From positions 310,001 through 374,000 of the forward strand of contig JAFEVB010000008.1 of the NCBI GenBank assembly GCA_032629725.1: DNA of 64,000 nt, written 5' to 3'. Of this stretch, positions 57,304-64,000 are shown in pieces; position 1 is the first letter of the stretch; each line of letters begins with the position of its first letter. This DNA is from Gremmenia infestans (lineage: Eukaryota; Ascomycota; Leotiomycetes; Helotiales; Hamatocanthoscyphaceae). Below the pieces are notes generated by a model, which saw only the letters and a program-made list of their open reading frames with translations, searched no databases and was not told the DNA's origin. The translations under genes were made by a program, and so were the position numbers.

Positions 57304-59139
57304 ATGTCTGATTCTGCTACTCCCGTAGGACTTGCTGTGCCAACCAGCAAACCTGTGCCAGCACCCGCTGCCGAAGAGCCCAAAGATACTACGCACACCC
57401 CGTCGCAACGGTACCTATCAACAAGGGGAGGTTCTTATGGAGTAAGCCGCCTGCCAATTGGACTATTTACAGCTGGATGGAACTGATTATTTGCAGCTAT
57501 CATTCGAGGAGGTTGTTTTAAAAGGCCTGGCATCTGATGGTGGCCTGTTCATCCCTGAAGAAATCCCCAATCTACCCCGCCATTGGGAAAAAAAATGGAA
57601 GAACCTGTCTTTCTCACAACTCGCATTCGAACTCCTCTCCCTCTATATCTCACCCTCCGAGATCCCACCCGCAGACCTGAAAGAGATTATTGATCGAAGT
57701 TATTCCACCTTCCGCTCTCCAGAAACGACCCCTCTTGTCACTCTCAACGAGAAGGAGAATTTATACCTACTCGAACTTTTCCACGGCCCAACATTTGCTT
57801 TCAAAGACGTCGCACTACAAACACTGGGTAACCTCTTCGAGTACTTTCTGGTTAGACGGAATAATGGCAAGACTGGAAGAGACAGACATCACCTCACGGT
57901 GGTTGGCGCAACGAGCGGTGACACTGGGTCCGCAGCAATCTATGGTCTGCGAGGAAAGAAGGATGTGTCAGTCTTCATTCTACATCCCAAGGGGAGGGTC
58001 AGTCCAATCCAAGAAGCGCAGATGACTACGGTGCTAGATGCCAATGTACATAATCTTGCGGTGGAGGGAACGTTTGATGATTGCCAAGTGAGTGACAAGG
58101 AAACCCAATCATGAAGGAATACTAATTCTTGTAGGATACTGTCAAAGCCCTCTTTGCAGACCCCAAAATCAACGAAACTCTCAACCTAGGAGCCGTCAAC
58201 TCCATCAACTGGGCCCGAATTCTCGCCCAGACAACTTACTACTTCCATGCCTACTTCAACCTCACAAAGTCCGCATCATACAAATCAGGCCACAAAGTCC
58301 GCTTTGTCGTCCCTACAGGCAATTTTGGCGATATCTTAGCTGGTTACTTTGCAAAGCGTATGGGTCTACCAGTCGAGAAGCTCGTTGTAGCAACAAACGA
58401 AAACGATATTCTTGACCGGTTCTGGAAGACAGGACATTACGAGAAGAAGGCTGTGCATGGCGAGGAAGCAGAAGGTGGGATCCCAGCAGACGGAGTGAAA
58501 GCACATGAAGATGGCGTAAAAGAGACACTGAGTCCAGCAATGGATATCCTTGTGTCCTCCAACTTCGAGCGCCTTCTCTGGTTCCTCGCCTACGAATACG
58601 CGGCTGAGGCGGGCATGGATGAGGAATGGAACAAGAAGCAGGCTGGACAGGAAGTTGAGTCGTGGTTGAAGCAGCTGAAGACTCAAGGAGGCTTTAGTGT
58701 CGCGCCTGAGATACTCAAGTTTGCAAAGAGGGATTTCGAGAGTGAGAGAGTTAGTGATGCGCAGACTGTTGAGACGATCAAGCAGTTTTACTTTACGCCT
58801 GCTGCAAACGAGGACGCCAACGGCGTGTCGAAAGGAGGTTATATACTAGATCCTCATTCTGCTATCGGTGTTGCTGCTTCATTGCGGTCGATCAAGAGAG
58901 CACCTGCCGATACACACCACATCTCTCTTTCGACAGCTCATCCCGCGAAATTCGCGAATGCTGTTGATCTGGCGTTGAAAGATGAGCCAGGCTTTAGCTT
59001 CGACACTGTACTTCCACAAGAATTTGTCGGTCTAGAACAGAAGGAGAAGAGAGTACGGGTGGTAGCAAAAGGTGCGGGATGGGAAGGTGTGAGAAAGCTT
59101 GTTGAGGAAGAGGTTGAGTCTGAGTTGAAACATTTATAG
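57304..59139 (+). CDS. thr4: Threonine synthase
   Basis: PLP enzyme that turns O-phosphohomoserine into threonine, the last step of threonine biosynthesis. Exons 57304-57441, 57497-58087 and 58135-59139 total 1,734 nt (577 residues), all phases kept. QRYLSTRGGSYG joins LSFEEVVLKGLASDGGLFIP, the family N-terminus. HGPTFAFKDVALQ carries the PLP lysine at about residue 149; GATSGDTGSAAI and VPTGNFGDILAGY are phosphate-binding loops. Residues 1-30 are an extra Ala/Pro/Thr-rich leader. In fungi the enzyme is cytosolic. Confidence 0.97.
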
Positions 59140-59586
59140 ATAAGGACCTAAAAGCTTTTTGTTAACTTCATAGATTGATGTGGGATCGACTATCAAATTT
59201 GACCGATTGCGTTCCATTGGAATTCTTCATGCTCAGTGGGAGATATTTACATAGACTGTGGTTTGCTTGGTCAATAGCGGGTGGCTCGGTTATATTAATT
59301 CATGTCTCAAACCCCTCCAAACATTTCCGTCTTCAACTGGATGAAGACATATCATCTTCAGTCAAATTCTTTGGTTGGATACACGTGGTGTTATCTAGGA
59401 AGTTTCGTCTCAATAATGTCAACATGCTATTGCAGAACCTTGTATTGCTGATCCGAAATTGCAGTTAGTCACAACCAGATTGGAACAAGTCTTATGGTGG
59501 AATAAACTTCAATTGAACACTTTCAGTTCGCTAAAACACCAAATACAATAGTAGTCCCTGCTAACGCCAGTACAGTAATACAACAC
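59140..59586. other. Gap between convergent genes
   Basis: 447 bp of 3' flanks. A 97-codon plus-strand frame at 59,175-59,468 shows no domain and lies where a 3' UTR is expected. Confidence 0.5.
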
Positions 59587-60339
59587 TTAAAGTCCTACAA
59601 CAAACGCGTGCAAAAGCCCACCCAACAACGCTATCAAAACACCAATAAACACACCCGATACGAGAGCCTGTTTCTGGCTCATAATCAAGCTGACCTTCGC
59701 CCTCGCATCCTCAACCCAAAACCTCTCTCCCGCATCCCGTCTCGCAGTCCTAAGGCCAGGCAACCCATCCAAATTCCTCGCATTATTCTTCATCTGATAT
59801 TCACCCATCTCATTCCTCTCCACCTTCTTCCCTGCCCAGTGGCCAAGCGTATCCCGGTCCTGAAATGCATCCTCCTCCTTCCCCTTCTCGATATCCATTT
59901 CCCCCTCTCTTATCCGCGGTACGCCGTATCCGCACGACGTCTGCACTTTCCAGACAGTCAGCATGACGACAGCGCGCGCCCCATCAACTCTCTTCTTCCC
60001 CATGCGTCCCAGCAAGCTCTCGAACTCAGCCTGGTCCCACTCGACCACCCTGCCGGTACAGAAAAAGCGCATGATCCGCGGCGAGGCACCGAAGCTGCAG
60101 AACATGATTGTTACGCGGCCATTTTCGTAGATGTGCGAGATTGTCTCGGCGCCGGAGCCGGTGGCATCAATGTAAGCGCAGGAGGTGGGCGAGAAAATCG
60201 TAAAGGTGGAGGAGGGCAGGCCCTTGGGGGATATGTTGATGTGCTTCCCTGTGTAGGGGGCGGACGCTGTGAAGAAGAGGGGTTGGGAGAGGGCCCAGTC
60301 GGCGAGGTCTGGGGAGATGCTGTCGTAGAATTTTGGCAT
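59587..60339 (-). CDS. PNPOx-fold FMN-binding family protein with C-terminal membrane anchor
   Basis: A single exon of 250 codons. The N-terminal about 140 residues match fungal pyridoxamine 5'-phosphate oxidase-like proteins: MPKFYDSISPDLADWALSQP, FFTASAP, INISPKGLPSSTF, YIDATGSGAETISHI, NGRVTIMFCSF and FFCTGRVVEWD. Then comes a charged segment (DIEKGKEEDAFQDRDTLGHW) and a C-terminal hydrophobic helix of about 24 residues (ALVSGVFIGVLIALLGGLLH), likely a tail anchor. The reaction is unknown; many members bind FMN or haem without being true PNP oxidases. A long antisense frame on the plus strand is a shadow of this gene. Confidence 0.88.
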   Translation of the reverse strand: MPKFYDSISPDLADWALSQPLFFTASAPYTGKHINISPKGLPSSTFTIFSPTSCAYIDATGSGAETISHIYENGRVTIMFCSFGASPRIMRFFCTGRVVEWDQAEFESLLGRMGKKRVDGARAVVMLTVWKVQTSCGYGVPRIREGEMDIEKGKEEDAFQDRDTLGHWAGKKVERNEMGEYQMKNNARNLDGLPGLRTARRDAGERFWVEDARAKVSLIMSQKQALVSGVFIGVLIALLGGLLHAFVVGL

Positions 60340-60637
60340 TTTGGAGGGGGATGCGGGGTTGTAATGTCGTGATGTTATTTGACTGGTGTTGATTGAAGCT
60401 GCAGGATTTCATATAAAACTGCGGCTTGGACTCTGAGAAGAGCAAGCTGTGGATTTTGCGTGAGTCACATTTCTCTTATGATAATAGAGGTGGTGGTGTT
60501 GCAGTGCAGTTATTCCTGCTCGGAAAGATTGAGTCAATCGCAAGGTGGGGTAGCTCTTTTTCTCCGAACTCGCTTCGTCCGTGTATGCATCCTCGAACTC
60601 TCTTATGAATCATCCACATCAGGCGAAATCATCGCAA
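60340..60637. other. Short intergenic region
   Basis: About 300 bp between two minus-strand genes, probably the promoter of the PNPOx-like gene. No gene is seen. Confidence 0.4.
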
Positions 60638-61423
60638 TCACACAGGATAGGAGTGATAATTCCCATCATTTGGATTTCCATGCGATCCGCCCGACGCTCT
60701 TGAGCCTGCGGGCCTTGAAGAAAACGCCGGCGCAGAGGAATACGCTACGGCCGTTGGAGAGTAACTGACTGTTGTTGTTGGGGGTGCATAAACCACGCCC
60801 GACGGAGCAGAAGGGCGTTCATTCAAAGGGATGAAAGGATTTGTTGCGTTGCTTGGCGGTGGTTGAGGGACGATGTATCGGCGGCCAGCCTCTTCGTGAT
60901 AACTTCCGCTTCCTTGTGATCTCTCGTCGTCCCTTCGCCTGTGGGATGATGGAGGTGTACTGCGTCTCGTGGAGCTGGAGCTGGAAGTGGCTACACGCTG
61001 GCTAGATTCTTTGCGTAGCTTGTCGTGCGCGCGTTTCTCTTCCTTGAGTTCATGGCCTAGATCTTCGACTTCTATGAGTAGGTCGTTCTTTTCTCCTTTC
61101 AGGGATCGTTTCTCCTTGTTGCTGTCCTTGAGCAGACGTTGAAGGTTTTCGGTTTGTTCGAATAACTCGCGGATTTTCTCATTGGCTGCATCAAGGGCTT
61201 CGGCCAATGCAGTAGGGTTGTGTCGTTGGTATTGGATCTCCTGAGAGTTGAACGGGGATTCGGTGGTGTCGCCGACAGAGGCTCGGTCTGAGGCGGAGGA
61301 AGAGCCAACGCCCGAATCACGGCTGCTTTTGTGGGAATGGCCTCTGGAGTGTGGGTTGGATGACTTTCCCATGGTACTCTCCGTGTAGCGGACTTTCTTC
61401 TTGTTGGAGGAAGAAGACATCAT
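60638..61423 (-). CDS. Ser-rich coiled-coil protein, function unknown
   Basis: About 261 residues. The frame is open farther to 61,444, but that codon is GTG, so I start at ATG 61,423 (MMSSSSNKKKVRY). A Ser/His-rich, probably disordered N-terminus is followed by a central coiled coil (about residues 60-135: ALDAANEKIRELFEQTENLQ, then EKNDLLIEVEDLGHELKEEK). The C-terminal half is Ser/Pro/Tyr-rich low complexity. No enzyme domain is seen. A similar small coiled-coil gene lies 1.6 kb away on the same strand. Confidence 0.75.
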   Translation of the reverse strand: MMSSSSNKKKVRYTESTMGKSSNPHSRGHSHKSSRDSGVGSSSASDRASVGDTTESPFNSQEIQYQRHNPTALAEALDAANEKIRELFEQTENLQRLLKDSNKEKRSLKGEKNDLLIEVEDLGHELKEEKRAHDKLRKESSQRVATSSSSSTRRSTPPSSHRRRDDERSQGSGSYHEEAGRRYIVPQPPPSNATNPFIPLNERPSAPSGVVYAPPTTTVSYSPTAVAYSSAPAFSSRPAGSRASGGSHGNPNDGNYHSYPV

Positions 61424-63027
61424 TGTGAGGATTGGGTGTGGCACGTGATTGATATTCCGTGAGGCTTCAGGGGATTGGAGTGTAGCTCTAGCTCTAGGTA
61501 TGCGTGCCCAACTATGTGTTGTAATTGAGCCGAAAATAAGAATGCACCAATGAAGAAGCCTCAGGTAGGGACTTTGGAGGCAATCAGGTAGAATATTGGA
61601 ATTGTATGGTCAGAAAATGTGCGTGCTTGTGCTGCAAGGCTGTAGAGTGTACTCGGCCTATGTGTGGTATGCTGAAGGAAAAGATATATAAGGAGGATTA
61701 AGTCCGCCCACACCAGAACTTAAGAACAAGTGAACTTTGTCTGATAAAGTTGGAAAGAATGAAAGATCCACAAAAGATTTAGGTAGAAGCTGTGCTGCCT
61801 GCCCTATCTTAAGGTATTTACCTACTCATATCTTCCTCCCTTGCCTGCTCTGGGATTTCGGTGAAGGTCAAAGGTCTGCCATCTCTAGAGCCCATGCCTG
61901 AGCCTCTGAGCCTCCCATCCCGCCGCCGACTGATGACTGGCGTCCGAAAACAGTCACCGAAAAAGCTTAGAGGCCCCTGCTAAAGGCCATCAAGGGGGGG
62001 TGTCTAACAAAGCACATGTACATCGATGACTCTTCAGGAAAGAAGAGTTGATGGGAGGGGATGGGGATTGATTGGTGGTGGTGGTGGGAAATGCCCCGGC
62101 TGCCTTGCACTGCCTGGTTGCCTTTGCAGTCGGAGGCTTGATAATCTGCCTGGTGCAGAGCCTCTCTTTTCCCTCACCCCTCCATCTTCCACCCTACGCC
62201 CTCCATGAGATGAGATTCCTTGATTGGCAAGCAGGGGAACTGGAGGGCGGGTGCTGCCTATTGGAGAATTCCCTCTTGCTTCTTTCCGGGATGGCCATCG
62301 AATTCATGCAGCAAAAGATGACCGGAAATTTACGTGCATTTACAGCATTGTGTCACGAGGTTCCGACACAGGACAGCATTGCAAGCCAAGTGAAATTTAT
62401 TTCTGTGACAATCTTGTTCCGAGAATATTTTCGTATTGTACGGCACATGTTTTGATGCTTAAGATACCAGCTTGCGTGTCCTTGAAATCCTTCCTCCATG
62501 TTGGTGCACGATTTTACGCCCCCACGATGCGCATATGCAAAGACTGACTCTCACGTGAATTTATGTATCACAAGAGTTGTCACAAAATGGTCTTATGAAA
62601 GCTGTCTCCGAAGACTTGAATCTAGATGCAGCATGAGACTTATGCGATAATGCTAAGGTGCTCTGTTGCCTGGACACTTGTTGTTGGTGTCTCAAAGTTT
62701 GTCACCTCTTCCAACTCCAACATCTAAGTAGATGTGGGCTCGGCGTTCTATGAGCGTCACCCGAGAGCAAAGATCACGATGCCAAGAGGAATACCAAGAA
62801 TGGTTGTCTGAAGCCGATTTTTGTCAGCGGGCGCTTTTCAATGTGTAGGGAGTGAGATTCTTACTAACCATTCTAATTTGCCACTCAGGCTCCCCTTTCT
62901 CTCGCCAAATCGCTAGCGGGAAGGCAGTCAGACAGCCGGAGGTGATGAGATACGTTGTGGTACTGAACTTCAAATTCGAGCAATCCCGAGTCCCCCAACA
63001 AATTCAAATCCGATGAGCTCCTCTTAC
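61424..63027. other. 1.6-kb intergenic region without a supported gene
   Basis: Frames at 62,026-62,208, 62,072-62,455 and 62,224-62,547 plus overlap each other and show no domain; composition is not clearly coding. The part near 61,430-61,800 should hold the promoter of the coiled-coil gene. No tRNA-like fold was recognised. Confidence 0.45.
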
Positions 63028-63642
63028 TCAATCCTCTACCCTGAACCCATGCGTTCGCAGGTAGTCCTTGAAGTAAGTAATAGTGTTGGCCTTCTTCCTC
63101 AGAAGATTATCCTTCTCCCTCAGAAGACTATTCTTCTCAGAAATTCGTGTTTCGTCCAACCGAATCAAGTCATCTCTTTCTGCAAGACGAACCCTCAATA
63201 CTTCCACTTCTGTAGCCTTCTCTTCGTAGACTCTCCTGTAATCGCTCCCTTCACTCATCGACCTGGATCGCCTCTTCAATTGCTTGTATTTACCCTCCAG
63301 CTTCTCATGTTTCTTCTCCAAATCAAACAACATATCATCCAAGCGTCTGACCTCCTGCCTCTGAACCTCTAATTGCGCCTGCAACTCGTAGTTCTCAGCG
63401 GTCAATCTCTCGTTCTCCCTTCTAGCGGTCCAATTGTTGCTCTGTTCAAAGCTCAAGCGATTTTGGAGCTGTCCGATTTGGATTTCAAGGGCTTCCATCC
63501 TTCCTTGTGCTGCGCTGAGGCGCTCGTTCGGTGTGAAGCTGTCGTGTTCGCTGGATACTGAGTGGCGGCGTCCGCGAGGTATGACAAAACGATTACGCCC
63601 GTTTGAACCTCTTTCGATGTATACGTGATTCTTGTGGGGCAT
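63028..63642 (-). CDS. Coiled-coil protein, function unknown
   Basis: 204 residues from ATG 63,642 (MPHKNHVYIERG). The N-terminus is short and basic, with Arg/Ser sites (RGRRHSVSSEHD) suitable for phosphorylation. From about residue 40 to 185 it is almost continuous heptad-rich coiled coil (GRMEALEIQIGQLQNRLSFE, ENERLTAENYELQAQLEVQ, RLDDMLFDLEKKHEKLEGKY). A basic RRSRSMSEGSDYRR patch lies in the middle. The C-terminus TYFKDYLRTHGFRVED is not coiled. It could be a structural or scaffold protein; I do not recognise the family. Confidence 0.75.
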   Translation of the reverse strand: MPHKNHVYIERGSNGRNRFVIPRGRRHSVSSEHDSFTPNERLSAAQGRMEALEIQIGQLQNRLSFEQSNNWTARRENERLTAENYELQAQLEVQRQEVRRLDDMLFDLEKKHEKLEGKYKQLKRRSRSMSEGSDYRRVYEEKATEVEVLRVRLAERDDLIRLDETRISEKNSLLREKDNLLRKKANTITYFKDYLRTHGFRVED

Positions 63643-64000
63643 CTGACTCTGAGTGCTACCCAGGGTGAAAGGTATTTATAGCTCTTAAAGCGTAGAAAGT
63701 TGTGAGCGTACAAAAGGCTAGTGTGCTCTCTTAATTTCAGAGCCTAAGGTATTGAAGAAGCGTTTGCAAGTAAGATTCTGCTCAGTATCGGGTGACGCGC
63801 TGTGTGACGTTGAAGAAAGTGTTGATTGGCAAAAGTGAAAAAAGCTACTGCAAGTAATATGTTCTGCAGGTGGTATTGGATGAATGTTCAACAACAGATC
63901 AATAGGTGCTTTTGGCTTGGTATTATAGGAACGGCTGCCTGCTTGATAGGGCTTTAAGTGAAAGCCTTGTATGTTGCGCATGATTATGTGGAGGTCCGGT
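63643..64000. other. Upstream flank of the coiled-coil gene, window end
   Basis: Probable promoter sequence; an 87-codon minus-strand frame at 63,718-63,981 shows no domain and may be chance. Confidence 0.4.

Noticed and set aside
59608..60372. 254-codon plus-strand open frame
   Set aside because: It is antisense to the PNPOx-like gene, whose minus-strand frame has clear family motifs. The plus frame is Pro/Arg-rich and has no domain.
62026..62547. Three overlapping plus-strand frames
   Set aside because: No recognisable domain, low-complexity Gly/Cys-rich start, and no splice-linked continuation; probably chance.

Overview
This window looks like a chromosome segment of a filamentous ascomycete (Pezizomycotina; a Leotiomycete is my best guess, from protein style only). 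The evidence is short GT-AG introns of about 50-170 bp with CTAAC-like branch sites, fungal protein families, and a block of repeats riddled with C-to-T and G-to-A changes in CpA/TpG context, the mark of repeat-induced point mutation (RIP).

The window has two parts. Positions 1 to about 27,000 are a gene-poor, AT-rich, RIP-damaged block. It holds a kinase-like remnant (about 290-960) and a SANT/Myb-like remnant (about 5,600-7,500), both on the minus strand. A very AT-rich stretch from about 10,240 contains a decayed Ty3/Gypsy pol (about 10,900-13,740). Two roughly 6-kb copies of one Tad1-like LINE lie tail to tail (14,051-20,112 plus; 20,570-26,614 minus). They form a palindrome of about 12.5 kb around a 457-bp spacer. 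The minus-strand copy is flanked by an exact 14-bp target-site duplication.

Positions about 27,500 to 64,000 are ordinary gene-rich chromatin. In order they hold a divergent histone H3/H4 pair, RNA polymerase I largest subunit, PRP3, the XPD/Rad3 helicase, a degenerate kinase fused to an Ifi-6-16/ISG12 domain, a Zn2Cys6 regulator, a HeLo-like pseudokinase gene, a kinase-SH3-ankyrin gene, a short conserved-looking ORF, a methyltransferase, threonine synthase, a PNPOx-fold membrane protein and two coiled-coil proteins.

The most unusual part is 42.6-55.2 kb. A HeLo-like domain plus pseudokinase (the layout of fungal cell-death proteins and of animal and plant MLKL) is transcribed head to head from a 306-bp gap with a kinase-SH3-ankyrin protein. 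An Ifi-6-16 pseudokinase lies a few kb away. Both divergent genes carry CpA-to-TpA nonsense changes and reading-frame breaks, so in this strain the pair seems to be decaying together. I propose it as a candidate non-self recognition or cell-death module; that function is inference.

Exon boundaries were worked out by hand from splice signals and phase. For H3, H4, RPA190, RAD3 and THR4 the phases and lengths add up exactly. They are less certain for the zinc-cluster gene and the two damaged kinase genes.
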